From the NCBI GenBank assembly GCA_031292015.1, contig JARLHY010000011.1:1-64000 (forward strand): 64,000 nt of DNA. Direction: 5' to 3'. The notes beneath the pieces are model-generated. The model was not told where the DNA came from, searched no databases, and worked only from the letters and a program-made list of their open reading frames with translations. A program made the translations under genes and the position numbers. Numbering within the stretch: position 1 is the first letter of the stretch; every line of letters starts with the position of its first letter. Of this stretch, positions 16,370-24,974 are shown in pieces. The stretch comes from Negativicutes bacterium. GTDB lineage: Bacteria; Bacillota_C; Negativicutes; Sporomusales_B; JARLHX01.

Positions 16370-16957
16370 TCAGTCGTTGAGACCGATATCGGCAATATAT
16401 CTTTGCGCCACTTCCGGCGGCATGTCGTCATAGTCTTGATATGCCTCCACCGTCGAGCCGCTCACATAACCGAGTTCGAGCGCGTTTCGCTCCGCTTCCG
16501 CCCTGTACCAGACGGTGGTTATAGTCCGGCCGTCCTCCCTTACCGCCACCCTGATGATGGTTTCGCGGCCAATCCAGTAATAGTACCGCTCGCCATGATG
16601 ATATCGCCAGTAAGAGTAGCGCCCGTGTTCATGGCGTATTGTCGCCAAAAAGCGCTCTCCGTCGTAATTTTCGTAGCTGACCCTGGACACCCGGTGATCG
16701 GCCCGGTCGGAATAATAGACCCGCATGTTCGAGATGCGGTGTTGCCCATACCAGTAATGATCATCCCGGTCGCGGTACCTGACCACGGTCTGGCCGCCAT
16801 GCCCTTCATGACGCGCGTATTCCCGGTCATTGGCATGCCGCCGGTCGTGGTCGCGCCACTGGTCCCAGAAAGAATGCTCGTTTTGGAAAGCCAACGCCGT
16901 CGGACACCAAGTGATGATAAGCAGGGAAACCAGCAGCAGTCCGGTAAGCTTTTTCAT
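16370..16957 (-). CDS. Secreted His/Tyr/Arg-rich protein, unknown
   Basis: A 195-aa protein with a clear Sec signal peptide (KKLTGLLLVSLLIITW, cleavage near ALA-FQ at residues 22-24). The mature part is unusually rich in His, Tyr, Arg and Asp (for example HDRRHANDREYARHEGH, YRDRDDHYWYGQH), which may bind metal or polyanions. The C-terminal third (RYIADIGLND) is more ordinary. I recognise no domain. The ATG follows GAGGGGG. It is a single-gene unit. Confidence 0.7.
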   Translation of the reverse strand: MKKLTGLLLVSLLIITWCPTALAFQNEHSFWDQWRDHDRRHANDREYARHEGHGGQTVVRYRDRDDHYWYGQHRISNMRVYYSDRADHRVSRVSYENYDGERFLATIRHEHGRYSYWRYHHGERYYYWIGRETIIRVAVREDGRTITTVWYRAEAERNALELGYVSGSTVEAYQDYDDMPPEVAQRYIADIGLND

Positions 16958-17210
16958 TCCGATACCCCCTCACAGTCTGTTGACCAACCGGTCACCCAAG
17001 GGCAAAAAATGCCCCGTGAACCCCGCCTAGCCTACCCGTCAATTTTGCCAGGATATCCGGTCTCTTGGATTTATTTCCATAATATAAGAAGAATATGACA
17101 AAGCCGTGACAGGCCGATATCATACCGGAAGCGCTGCCGGCTTCATCTGATGGCATAAAAGCGGCTCCAGGACCATAGGTTAGTCAGAGAACATCCTGGG
17201 AGGGTGAACG

Positions 17211-17909
17211 ATGACAGGCATCAGCCCCCAGCTCCGCTGCAGCGTTCCGGTGGGAATCATGGAGTGGGCGACAGGACCGGCGGCTGAAGCTATCCTGGCC
17301 GACCTCGCCGCGCCTGATATCAACCGGGCCCGGTTGGAAAAGATCACGGCATCCGGCGCCCGGCAGTTCCGGGCCGGTGCGGGTGCAATCAGCCTGCAGG
17401 CCTATCCGCTGTCCGGCACCTACCGACAGCATATTCAAGAATTCCAGACGGCCTACAAGAATATCGGCAACTATCTCAAAGACCCGGGCCAGGCGTTCGA
17501 ATACGAGACCAGCGGCCAGGCCAGAACCACGCTCTTTTTCGACGGGGCGGCAAATCGCCTGGCCGCTTACGCCTCGCTCAAGTGCTCCTCACTGCGGGTG
17601 CAGGTGGACAGCCTGAACGCCGTCGTTTTACCGGCGGTCGAGCTTGTGATGCTGTGCGTCGATGACCGCTACCGCCGCAGGGGAGTCGGCGAAGCGGCCC
17701 TGTCGTATCTGATCCGGGGCCTGTATGAAGTAAAAAAGAGAGTCGGTGTGCGCCTTGTCACCCTATTTGCGGTGAAGGACGCGGTGGACTTTTACCGGCG
17801 GAAATTCGGCTTCAGCGAATTGTCACAGGGGCTGCAGATGTTCCTCGCGCCGGATTACGGCAGTTGCGTGCCGATGTATCTGGCGCTGCCGAGGGAACAA
17901 GTCCTTTGA
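17211..17909 (+). CDS. GNAT-family N-acetyltransferase
   Basis: A 232-aa protein. The C-terminal half carries GNAT motif A (VMLCVDDRYRRRGVGEAAL, residues about 145-163), which binds the acetyl-CoA pyrophosphate, and motif B (AVDFYRRKFGFSEL). The N-terminal 100 residues are specific to this protein. The acceptor is unknown. The ATG has a GGGAGGGTG site. It is a single gene with a structured repeat downstream. Confidence 0.82.
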   Translation: MTGISPQLRCSVPVGIMEWATGPAAEAILADLAAPDINRARLEKITASGARQFRAGAGAISLQAYPLSGTYRQHIQEFQTAYKNIGNYLKDPGQAFEYETSGQARTTLFFDGAANRLAAYASLKCSSLRVQVDSLNAVVLPAVELVMLCVDDRYRRRGVGEAALSYLIRGLYEVKKRVGVRLVTLFAVKDAVDFYRRKFGFSELSQGLQMFLAPDYGSCVPMYLALPREQVL

Positions 17910-17982
17910 ACGTTGCTGACCATCGATATTTTATGGCTGCCCTCACCGCGAGACCGCAAAAGCGCCGGGCGGACGGAGCTGC

Positions 17983-18124
17983 AGATTAAAGCGCTGTAAG
18001 GCTTGCGGCTACGCTCCGCGTGCACCGTGGCCCACAGGCATCCATGCCTGAGGGCTCCTCGTGCAGCCATCCTTGGCTGCACGTGCGGCGATCTTGCCGC
18101 TTAAGCCAACAGCGCCTAAAATCT
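17983..18124. repeat. 142-bp structured element with imperfect terminal inverted repeats
   Basis: Left end AGATTAAAGCGCTGTAAGGC is matched, with small gaps, by the complement of the right end (18097-18124, sharing CAGCGC and AGCC blocks). Inside are three hairpins in a row: CAGGCAT/ATGCCTG (18035-18050), GTGCAGCCA/TGGCTGCAC (18061-18082) and GCGGC/GCCGC (18085-18100). It fills most of the 339-bp gap between the GNAT gene and the amidohydrolase gene. It is a candidate dispersed repeat or structured RNA. Confidence 0.5.
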
Positions 18125-18210
18125 TCCGCAACGCCGCCGGACACTTTTGCGGCCCCGCTGGTCCGATGTCAGTTCGAAAAAGAACGATGTCAGTACTTGG
18201 GTACCATTTC

Positions 18211-18236
18211 AAAGCCCGGCCGAACGGCCGGGCTTT
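18211..18236. terminator. Hairpin terminator downstream of the amidohydrolase gene
   Basis: AAAGCCCGGCC pairs perfectly with GGCCGGGCTTT around GAAC. It lies 12 bp beyond the minus-strand stop codon at 18249. T tracts are short. Confidence 0.65.
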
Positions 18237-18248
18237 GCTGATAAATCC

Positions 18249-19364
18249 CTATTTCACACCAATGAGCTTGTTTACCATATATAGCAGAATCCGCGCTCCG
18301 CCTTCCAGGGCGGCGGGGTCAAACTTCATCTGTGGGTGATGCAGACCCGGGGTCAGATCGCAGCCCAGGCCGATATAGCCGACTTTCAGGGCCGGTTTGC
18401 TTTTGACGAAATAGTGGAAGTCTTCGCCCCCGGGAGTGACGATAGGCTCAAGCAGCCCTTGTGGTCCAAGAATGGCGGTGATGGCTTCCCTGGCCAGTTC
18501 AACGATGCCTTGATCGTACTCCGCCGCCGGAACGCCGCCTTTGATCTTTACGATGGCCTCGGCGCCCACGGTTGCCGCGCCCGCTTCCACCGCCCGGGTG
18601 GCTTTTTTGATCAGGTCCTCCATCAGGGAATTGTCCTGGGCCCGCAGATCCAGCGCCAGATAGGCATTGTCGGGAATGGCGTTCAGGGCCGCCGAGCCGG
18701 CCTGCAGTTTTGTGACTTTAACGGTGGCCGGGATGGTCGGGTTGCTGTGGATGGCGTTGACGGCGCCGACCACTGCCGCCGCGGCGTCGATGACGTTGAC
18801 CCCCAGATGGGGCCGGGCGCCGTGAGCCGCCACTCCTTTCAGGACGCCTTCGAGGATGTAGCTGGCGCCATGGTAGAGGGCCGGTGTGGCCTGACCCAGT
18901 TTTGCCTCCTGACCCGGCCGCAGATGGATGCCGAGCAGCACGTCGACATCGTCCACCGCGCCGCCGGCGATCATTGACTGCGCGCCGTCCAATACCTCCT
19001 CGGCCGGCTGAAAGATAATCTTGAGCGTCCCGGAGGCTAGACCCAGCCGGGCCGCCTCCTCAGCGACGGTCAGCACCATGGCCGAGTGGGCGTCATGACC
19101 GCAGGAGTGGATCGCACACTCCTTACCGTCGACGGTGTGAGCCAGGGCGTCCATATCGGCCCTGAGAGCGACAACCGGCCCCGGTCCGCCGCTGGCCAGG
19201 GTGCCGATGACCCCGGTTGTGCCTCCCACCCCGGTCTGGACCTGATAGCCAGCCGCCTGGAGCCTGGCGGCAAGAAAAGCGGCGGTCTTCACTTCCTGAA
19301 AACCGACTTCGGGCGTTTCATGAAGCGCCGCCCAGGTATCCTTGATATGTGACAAAGCAGTCAT
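18249..19364 (-). CDS. M20-family metallo-amidohydrolase (AmhX-like)
   Basis: A 371-aa zinc-dependent hydrolase of the M20 peptidase/aminoacylase group, which removes acyl or peptide bonds from N-acyl amino acids and small peptides. Visible ligands and catalytic parts: LRADMDAL, the SCGHDAH motif, QPAEE, GIHLRPGQ, and the late TPGGEDFHYF histidine. The ATG at 19364 follows TGAGGAGG; the open frame extends further upstream but overlaps the next genes. It lies 11 bp after a YjiG/YjiH transporter-like pair, recalling E. coli where yjiH-yjiG accompany isoaspartyl dipeptidase. Confidence 0.85.
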   Translation of the reverse strand: MTALSHIKDTWAALHETPEVGFQEVKTAAFLAARLQAAGYQVQTGVGGTTGVIGTLASGGPGPVVALRADMDALAHTVDGKECAIHSCGHDAHSAMVLTVAEEAARLGLASGTLKIIFQPAEEVLDGAQSMIAGGAVDDVDVLLGIHLRPGQEAKLGQATPALYHGASYILEGVLKGVAAHGARPHLGVNVIDAAAAVVGAVNAIHSNPTIPATVKVTKLQAGSAALNAIPDNAYLALDLRAQDNSLMEDLIKKATRAVEAGAATVGAEAIVKIKGGVPAAEYDQGIVELAREAITAILGPQGLLEPIVTPGGEDFHYFVKSKPALKVGYIGLGCDLTPGLHHPQMKFDPAALEGGARILLYMVNKLIGVK

Positions 19365-19375
19365 GTTATTCCTCC

Positions 19376-19825
19376 TCAGACAAATATCCGCATAATCAGC
19401 ATAGCCACAACGGCGTTGATAATGCTGATAGCGAAAAGCACAGGGTAAAAACGGGTTTTGACGCCGGCGGTACCCAGCATCCGGCCCATGTATTGAAGCT
19501 GGGCCCCCATAAGGAAAATTGCCGGCAGCAAAATGGTGAGATGCACTGCGGTAAGGGTGCCGGCGGCGTAGAGACTGGCGGCAACTCCCACGCCCCCGCC
19601 CATCGACAGCCAGGCCCCGGCCAGTACCATCACCGCAGCGCCGGGCAGGCCGAAGACTGCCATCACCGGAGCAAACAGACCGCCGAGAAGTTCCAGGGCT
19701 CCGGTGACCCGCAAGACCTGGATAAGAGCATAGGCCATCAGAACGTTGGGGATAATGCTGCTTACGCCGACGTTCCACCCTTTGCGGGCGCCTTCGACGA
19801 ATACGTCGGCCAGGGATTTAGTCAT
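19376..19825 (-). CDS. yjiG: YjiG-family membrane protein (nucleoside-recognition/Gate domain)
   Basis: A 149-aa membrane protein with four or so TM segments and the glycine-rich Gate-domain pattern (VVSSIIPNVLMAYALI-like start, AGAWLSMGGGVGVAASL). YjiG-type proteins resemble SpmB and nucleoside-recognition proteins and pair with YjiH. The substrate is not known; next to an amidohydrolase, peptide or acyl-amino-acid movement is plausible. It overlaps the yjiH-like gene by 8 bp. Confidence 0.8.
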   Translation of the reverse strand: MTKSLADVFVEGARKGWNVGVSSIIPNVLMAYALIQVLRVTGALELLGGLFAPVMAVFGLPGAAVMVLAGAWLSMGGGVGVAASLYAAGTLTAVHLTILLPAIFLMGAQLQYMGRMLGTAGVKTRFYPVLFAISIINAVVAMLIMRIFV

Positions 19826-20459
19826 CGATATCCCCCTTTACCGCCCAGGTAAGATACATCCGCATCAGGTTGGCCCCGAAAATCTTCAGCACAAACATCA
19901 GGGCCAAGGGCAGAATGATCGGCACGGTGATGAAAGCAAACAGCGCCGCTCCGCTGGAGAGATAGTTGGTTATGGTACCGCCGGCGGAAAACTGAAAGGC
20001 GGCAAAAATCGTCCGCTCGCGCTCGCTAAGATGCCCCTCTTCCCGCAGGGCGCGGGTCATGCCCCCGCCAGCGTCGGTGCTCTGCAGACTTGAAACCAGC
20101 GCCAGTCCGGCGATCCCCGGAATGCCCAGCAGCGGGCGAAGAAGGGGCGTAAGCAGCTTTTGGGCCGCGCGCAGGCCGCCCAGATGGTCAACGACTTCGA
20201 CGATCCCCAGGGCCAGCATCACCACCGGAATCAGCCCCACGGCGAACATGAAGCCGTCCCGGGCCCCTTCACCGCCCAAACCGGCGTAAGTCGCCCTGGC
20301 GGCGTCCTTCATTGTGCCGAATTTGCCGCAGATAACATTGAAATCAAAAGCTGCAGGCCAGCCCTTCGCCCCGGCAAAAACGCCGGAGAAAAAGATGATG
20401 GCGAAAATAAGGGCGCCATACCCCACCCAAGAGACCTTTACCTGTTTTTCTTTGTCCAT
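19818..20459 (-). CDS. yjiH: YjiH-family membrane protein (nucleoside-recognition/Gate domain)
   Basis: A 213-aa membrane protein: TM near 14-32, a soluble loop, then several TM segments with the Gate-domain features MFAVGLIPVVMLALGIVEV and SSLQSTDAGGG. It is the larger partner of the YjiG protein, translationally coupled by an 8-bp overlap, and first in a three-gene unit with the M20 amidohydrolase. The start has a GGAGG site. Confidence 0.8.
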   Translation of the reverse strand: MDKEKQVKVSWVGYGALIFAIIFFSGVFAGAKGWPAAFDFNVICGKFGTMKDAARATYAGLGGEGARDGFMFAVGLIPVVMLALGIVEVVDHLGGLRAAQKLLTPLLRPLLGIPGIAGLALVSSLQSTDAGGGMTRALREEGHLSERERTIFAAFQFSAGGTITNYLSSGAALFAFITVPIILPLALMFVLKIFGANLMRMYLTWAVKGDIDD

Positions 20460-20488
20460 CGCCGTCCTCCTATCCCTTACTTGTTCAT

Positions 20489-20515
20489 AACCTGGCCGTC
20501 ATACCCGGCCAGGTT
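20489..20515. promoter_or_regulatory. Intergenic hairpin after the inositol monophosphatase gene
   Basis: AACCTGGCCG pairs perfectly with CGGCCAGGTT, loop TCATACC, directly downstream of the minus-strand stop at 20516. No T tract follows, so it may be a weak terminator, attenuator or RNA-stabilising stem. Confidence 0.4.
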
Positions 20516-21310
20516 TCATTCACCGCCGCCGGCGTCGACCGCTTCTATCTCCCGGCGGATCTTTTCGCAGAGGATCTCATTGCCGGCGATGATCGAGATC
20601 CCGCGGTCCTCGCGGAAGTGAACGATCCGTCCTCCGGCTTCCTCCACCAAAAGCATACCTGCCGCGACATCCCAGGGCATCGTCTTCAGTTCCCAGTAGG
20701 CGTCAAACTTCCCGGCGGCGACGCAGGCCAGGTCATAGGCCGCAGAGCCTATCCGCCGGACGGCCCTGGCCTTCACGATGATCCGCCGGAAGTAGGTAAT
20801 GTTGTTTGCGGGGTTATCGGCGATATCGTAAGGAAAGCCGGTGGCCAGCACGCTGTCGATAAGGTTTTGTTTGGCCGAGACCTGGAGTTTCCGGCCGTTG
20901 AGCCAGGCCCCCCGGCCGCGGATGGCGGTGAAAAGCTGGTTGACCACCGGGCAGTAAATCACTCCCAGCACGGTTTCGCCGCGATATTGAAGGGCGATGG
21001 ACACGCAGAAGATCGGCAGCCCCTGGGCGTAGTTGGTGGTGCCGTCAAGCGGGTCGACGATCCACAGATAGTCGGAATCGGCCGGGTACCGGCCCGATTC
21101 CTCCGCCAGAATGCCGTGGGAAGGATACTGCTTTTGGATAAACCCGACAATCATCTGTTCGGATTTTTTGTCAATCTCGGTCACAAGGTCAATACTGCTG
21201 GACTTGGTATCAACCTCCAACCGAGCCGTGTCAAGATTCTCCTGCTGCATCGCGCCCACAGTCAGAACCAGTTCTGTTACTTTTTCCAGGACGTTTGCTA
21301 GATCGATCAT
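20516..21310 (-). CDS. suhB: Inositol monophosphatase family protein
   Basis: A 264-aa Mg-dependent, Li-sensitive phosphatase family member. Metal-binding motifs are all visible: EE in ILAEESG (about 70), WIVDPLDGTTNYAQG (about 83-97) and MPWDVAAGMLLVEEAGG (about 210). It hydrolyses inositol-1-phosphate or similar sugar phosphates; bacterial SuhB proteins can also bind NusA in antitermination, which is not demonstrated here. It reads toward the yjiH-amidohydrolase unit. Confidence 0.88.
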   Translation of the reverse strand: MIDLANVLEKVTELVLTVGAMQQENLDTARLEVDTKSSSIDLVTEIDKKSEQMIVGFIQKQYPSHGILAEESGRYPADSDYLWIVDPLDGTTNYAQGLPIFCVSIALQYRGETVLGVIYCPVVNQLFTAIRGRGAWLNGRKLQVSAKQNLIDSVLATGFPYDIADNPANNITYFRRIIVKARAVRRIGSAAYDLACVAAGKFDAYWELKTMPWDVAAGMLLVEEAGGRIVHFREDRGISIIAGNEILCEKIRREIEAVDAGGGE

Positions 21311-21383
21311 AATACCTCCCTGACTGTAGTGAATGAAAGAATTCTTACCCTGTTCTCTGCCGCGTATCCCGGCCGTGGCGGCG

Positions 21384-21968
21384 TCAGCGCAGATAATCGA
21401 CGGTGCCCGGACAACGAGGGGCTGCGGCAGCCGCGGAATCCTTATACCCTAGGCTTACCGCAAACAGCGGCTTATACCCCTTGGGGACAGGCAATTTTGC
21501 TATTTCTTCCGGCAGCGTGAAAAAGAAATTGATGATCCCGATCCAGCAACTGCCGATATTCAGGCTTTCAGCCATCAGCAGCATGTTCTGAATCGCGGCC
21601 GAGCAGTCGGTCAGCGGTGTGTAGGAGGCCCCCGTCGCCGCCAGCGGGACAGGTGAAGTTGCTGCCGAATCCCCGGAAACGATGATCACCGTGGGAGCGT
21701 GATGAAAAATGTGGTAGCGGGGATTCTCAGACCGTTCTGCCAGGTGTTTTTCGGTCGCTTTGGCCAGTTCCTGTTTGGTGCGGTCATTGATGGCGTCGAG
21801 CGCAGCCTGATTTTGCACGACAAGGAAATGCCAGGGCTGGCAGTTATGCCCGCTCGGAGCGTAGGTCCCGGCCTCCAGAATCGCTTCCAGTTCGTCCTGC
21901 CTGATCTGCTCGGGTTTGAATTTCCGGGTGCTTCGCCTGCTTTTGATGGTCTCCAGCACAACATTCAT
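21384..21968 (-). CDS. Nitroreductase family FMN oxidoreductase
   Basis: A 194-aa nitroreductase-family flavoprotein. The start IKSRRSTRKFKPEQI is the FMN-phosphate-binding region; APSGHNCQPWHFLVV and the internal GSCWIGI segment are also typical. These enzymes use NAD(P)H to reduce nitro groups, quinones or enoates; the natural substrate here is unknown. The ATG has a GGAGGG site. Confidence 0.88.
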   Translation of the reverse strand: MNVVLETIKSRRSTRKFKPEQIRQDELEAILEAGTYAPSGHNCQPWHFLVVQNQAALDAINDRTKQELAKATEKHLAERSENPRYHIFHHAPTVIIVSGDSAATSPVPLAATGASYTPLTDCSAAIQNMLLMAESLNIGSCWIGIINFFFTLPEEIAKLPVPKGYKPLFAVSLGYKDSAAAAAPRCPGTVDYLR

Positions 21969-22091
21969 GATATCGCCCTCCTTATTGCAGCCCTTTGGGG
22001 CCGGCTATCGCGGTCAGATTAAAAATTAATCTTCGACACATCCTGCTCAATCCCTTGTAAAATTTTCCCGAGAGTCCAGGCAACGAATGCA

Positions 22092-22118
22092 AGAAAAAAG
22101 AAGCGGGGATATCCCGCT
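22092..22118 (-). terminator. Rho-independent terminator of the bicupin gene
   Basis: On the minus strand AGCGGG-ATATC-CCCGCT is followed by a T-rich tract (TCTTTTTTCTT), 37 bp after the bicupin stop codon. Confidence 0.75.
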
Positions 22119-22154
22119 CCTGAATATGTCCGCACGGCCGTTCAACAGGCTAAA

Positions 22155-23057
22155 TTACTGGATAAACGCCTTGTCATTGCCGCCAGCCTGCGGCGGGGTG
22201 AAGACCGAATAAACATATAGATCCTCGTTGCCTACAACCCGTGTGGCGTGAATTACGCCGCGGGGGTTGATATGGAGGTCGCCGGCTTTGACCGGGACCC
22301 ATTTGCCGTCGATGTACATTTCGCCTTTGCCTTTATAGACAAAAACAATTTCATCAGCCGACTGGTGATAGTGCAGCCCGATGAGCGGGCCATGATTGGT
22401 CACGACCACGATCTGACTGCGGGGGGATTCAAACACCACATCGCCCCGGGTCGGATCGCCGGCTTTCAGGGGATGGCTGGTATAGAACTCAGGAAGACTG
22501 ATTACTTGCCCTTTGTCGTACTTGGTGTCAATCAGCGAAGGAGAACCGATGACGTCGCCCGGCTTGGCCAGAACGCCCTCCGAGCCGATGAAGGCTTTGT
22601 CATTGCCACCGGCCTGGGGTGGAGTAAAGATCGAGAAGACCTGCATATCTTCCTTACCGACAACCCGGGTGGCGTGAATTACGCCGCGGGGGTTGAAATG
22701 AAGGTCGCCGGCTTTGACCGGGATCCATTTACCGTTGATGTACATTTCGCCCTGTCCTTTATGAACATAGACGATTTCATCAGCTGACTGATGGTAGTGC
22801 AGGCCGATGAGCGGACCGTGATTGGTCACAAGCACGACCTGGCAGCGGGGCGATTCGTAGACCACGTCGCCGCGGGTCGGGTCACCGGCTTTCAAGGGAT
22901 GTTCGGCGTAGAACTTATCGAGACTGATGACCATGCCTTTTTCGAACTTGGTGTCGAGCAGAGACTGGTCTCCGACCACATCGCCGGGAGACGCCGCCAG
23001 GGCCGACGCACTCAGTACCGCAAGACAGAACAGAGTCGCCAACAAAACACGCTTCAC
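22155..23057 (-). CDS. Secreted tandem cupin (bicupin) protein
   Basis: A 300-aa exported protein: signal peptide (residues about 2-21, ending ASALAA) and two nearly identical cupin domains (about 24-160 and 166-300). Each contains LIGLHYHQSADEIV (the HxH..E metal-binding cupin motif), GEMYI(N/D)GKW and HATRVVG for the third histidine. The two halves repeat with a 426-bp period and are also very close in DNA, so the duplication is recent. It is probably a periplasmic metal-binding cupin; the reaction is unknown. GTG start after GAGGGG. Confidence 0.8.
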   Translation of the reverse strand: MKRVLLATLFCLAVLSASALAASPGDVVGDQSLLDTKFEKGMVISLDKFYAEHPLKAGDPTRGDVVYESPRCQVVLVTNHGPLIGLHYHQSADEIVYVHKGQGEMYINGKWIPVKAGDLHFNPRGVIHATRVVGKEDMQVFSIFTPPQAGGNDKAFIGSEGVLAKPGDVIGSPSLIDTKYDKGQVISLPEFYTSHPLKAGDPTRGDVVFESPRSQIVVVTNHGPLIGLHYHQSADEIVFVYKGKGEMYIDGKWVPVKAGDLHINPRGVIHATRVVGNEDLYVYSVFTPPQAGGNDKAFIQ

Positions 23058-23150
23058 TCTTTCAAACCCCTCTCACTCATGATCCCGTACGAACATATCC
23101 TCCCCTTATCTTTAGACCCATCATTCCTCAGGGCCGTAGCGGGACGCGGA

Positions 23151-23912
23151 TCAGCGGCCCATCCAGCCTCCGTCGACGACAATGGTATGACCCTGCAGAT
23201 AGTCGGAGGCCTCTGACGCCAGGTAAACCGCGGCGCCTTTCATGTCCTCCGGTGTTCCCCAGCGTCCTGAGGGAATACGGGCCAGTATCGCCGGGGCCCG
23301 TTCGGCGCTCTTTTGCAGGGCTTCGGTCAACTCGGTGGCCATGTAGCCTGGGGCGATGGCGTTGACGTTGATGTTCAGCGGGGCCCATTCGTTGGCCAGG
23401 GCTTTGGTGAGTCCCAACACCGCCGACTTGCTGGAAGTGTAGGAAGGCACGATGATGCCGCCCTGAAAAGAGAGCAGCGAAGCGATATTGATGATTTTGC
23501 CCTTGCCTTGTTTGGCCATTTCCTTGGCCACCGCCTGGCAGAGGAAAAACAGCGTCTTCTGGTTGATGTTGATGACTTCATCCCAGTCCTTTTCGGAAAA
23601 CTCAAGAGCCGGCGCCCGCCGGATAATCCCGGCGCAGTTCACCAAAATGTCGATTTTGCCGAATTCAGCCAGGGTTTTGCTGATAATTTCGGGAATCGGC
23701 TTGATGCTGGTCAGGTCGGCCTGAATGGCGATGCTCCTCTTCCCCAGAGCTCTGATCTTGTCGGCGGCTTCGTTTACCTTGCTGCTGGTGGCGACCACCA
23801 CGACATCGGCCCCGGCCTCAGCCAGCCCCAGCGCCATGCCTTCCCCCAGCCCCCGGCTGCCGCCGGTGACAATCGCGGTTTTTCCTTGCAGTGAGAATTT
23901 GTCGAGAATCAT
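23151..23912 (-). CDS. kduD: 2-dehydro-3-deoxy-D-gluconate 5-dehydrogenase (KduD-like SDR)
   Basis: A 253-aa short-chain dehydrogenase: GGSRGLGEGMA (NAD-binding), NCAGI, catalytic Tyr/Lys in PSYTSSKSAV, and the KduD-typical LLSFQGGI, NVNAIAPGYMATELT and RIPSGRWGTPEDM. KduD reduces 5-keto-4-deoxyuronate-derived 2,5-diketo-3-deoxygluconate to KDG. In this cluster KDG would go to KdgK and KdgA. Alternatives such as gluconate 5-dehydrogenase or a ketodeoxy-sugar 4-dehydrogenase remain possible. It is the last gene of the catabolic run, 13 bp after the zinc dehydrogenase. Confidence 0.82.
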   Translation of the reverse strand: MILDKFSLQGKTAIVTGGSRGLGEGMALGLAEAGADVVVVATSSKVNEAADKIRALGKRSIAIQADLTSIKPIPEIISKTLAEFGKIDILVNCAGIIRRAPALEFSEKDWDEVININQKTLFFLCQAVAKEMAKQGKGKIINIASLLSFQGGIIVPSYTSSKSAVLGLTKALANEWAPLNINVNAIAPGYMATELTEALQKSAERAPAILARIPSGRWGTPEDMKGAAVYLASEASDYLQGHTIVVDGGWMGR

Positions 23913-23925
23913 ATTTACCCCTCCG

Positions 23926-24942
23926 TTATAACGTAATAACCACTTTGCAGGTTTTTTCCGGTTCTTTGTTCAGCAGGTCAAAAGCTTTTTGCAGCTCTGC
24001 CAGCTTGAACTCATGGGAAACCAGCGGCCCGGTCTTCACTTCGCCGGCGGCGATCCAGCGGACAACCTCCGGCATCTTGCCGGCATTCATGCGCGAGCCG
24101 AGGATATCGAGTTCCTTGCGGGTAATCGGCAATTCAGGCACCTGAGCGGGAGTCGGATTGAAGCCGATGATGACAATCCGTCCGGCCGGGGCGGTCATTT
24201 CCACAGCCTGCTCAAAAAGGCCCGGCAGGCCGACGGCGTCGATGGCCACATCCACCCCGTAGCCGCCGGTAAAATCATTCACGGCCTGGGCAAGATCCTG
24301 CTGCGAAGTGTTGACAGTCATGTCGGCGTCCAGTTGCCTGGCGAGAGCCAGTCTGCTTTCGGCGAGATCGGTAATGAGCACTTTGGCTCCCAGTCGTTTG
24401 GCGGCCTGAAGAATAACCAGGCCGATGGGGCCAGCGCCCATGACCAGCACCTTGTCGCCTGCAGCCACCCGGCCTCGGGCGACCACCTGAGCGCCAATGG
24501 TGTAAGGTTCGGCCAGGACCGCATCCCGCCAGGGGAGATCAGACGGCAGGAGATGAACACTCGGCTCGGGGAAAACGATAAATTCGGCCAGGCCGCCTTC
24601 GCAGGCGACACCGATGCATTTCACGTCCCGGCAAATGTTGTGACGGCCTGCGCGGCAGGCGGGACACTGGCCGCAGCTTACGACCGGATCCACCACCACA
24701 TGATCGCCGACAGCGATGGTGGTAACGGCACTGCCGACCGCGACCGCCTCACCGACGACCTCGTGGCCGATAACCCGGGGGAAGACGACGGTGGCCAGTT
24801 TCCCGTGGTAAGCGTGCAGATCGCTGCCGCAGATTCCCACAGCCTTCACCTTGATGAGCACACTGTCGGCGCCGGCCAGCGCAGGCACCGGTTTTTCCAC
24901 GAGCCGCAAATCGTGCGGCCCGTATAGTACTGCAACTTTCAT
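23926..24942 (-). CDS. Zinc-dependent sugar-acid/polyol dehydrogenase
   Basis: A 338-aa medium-chain dehydrogenase. Catalytic zinc site: CGSDLHAYHG and GHEVVGE; structural zinc: four cysteines in CGQCPACRAGRHNIC; NAD-binding VMGAGPIGL. It belongs with threonine, sorbitol, L-idonate and galactonate dehydrogenases. Position between kduD and the TRAP transporter suggests oxidation or reduction of the imported sugar acid. The exact substrate is not readable. Confidence 0.85.
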   Translation of the reverse strand: MKVAVLYGPHDLRLVEKPVPALAGADSVLIKVKAVGICGSDLHAYHGKLATVVFPRVIGHEVVGEAVAVGSAVTTIAVGDHVVVDPVVSCGQCPACRAGRHNICRDVKCIGVACEGGLAEFIVFPEPSVHLLPSDLPWRDAVLAEPYTIGAQVVARGRVAAGDKVLVMGAGPIGLVILQAAKRLGAKVLITDLAESRLALARQLDADMTVNTSQQDLAQAVNDFTGGYGVDVAIDAVGLPGLFEQAVEMTAPAGRIVIIGFNPTPAQVPELPITRKELDILGSRMNAGKMPEVVRWIAAGEVKTGPLVSHEFKLAELQKAFDLLNKEPEKTCKVVITL

Positions 24943-24974
24943 TCGTAATCAGTTCCTTTCAACTTGGATGCGTT

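Noticed and set aside
19365..19778. N-terminal extension of the M20 amidohydrolase
   Set aside because: The open frame continues upstream but the extension is Arg/Gly-rich, antisense-like in character and overlaps the yjiG-like gene. The GGAGG-preceded ATG at 19364 is better.
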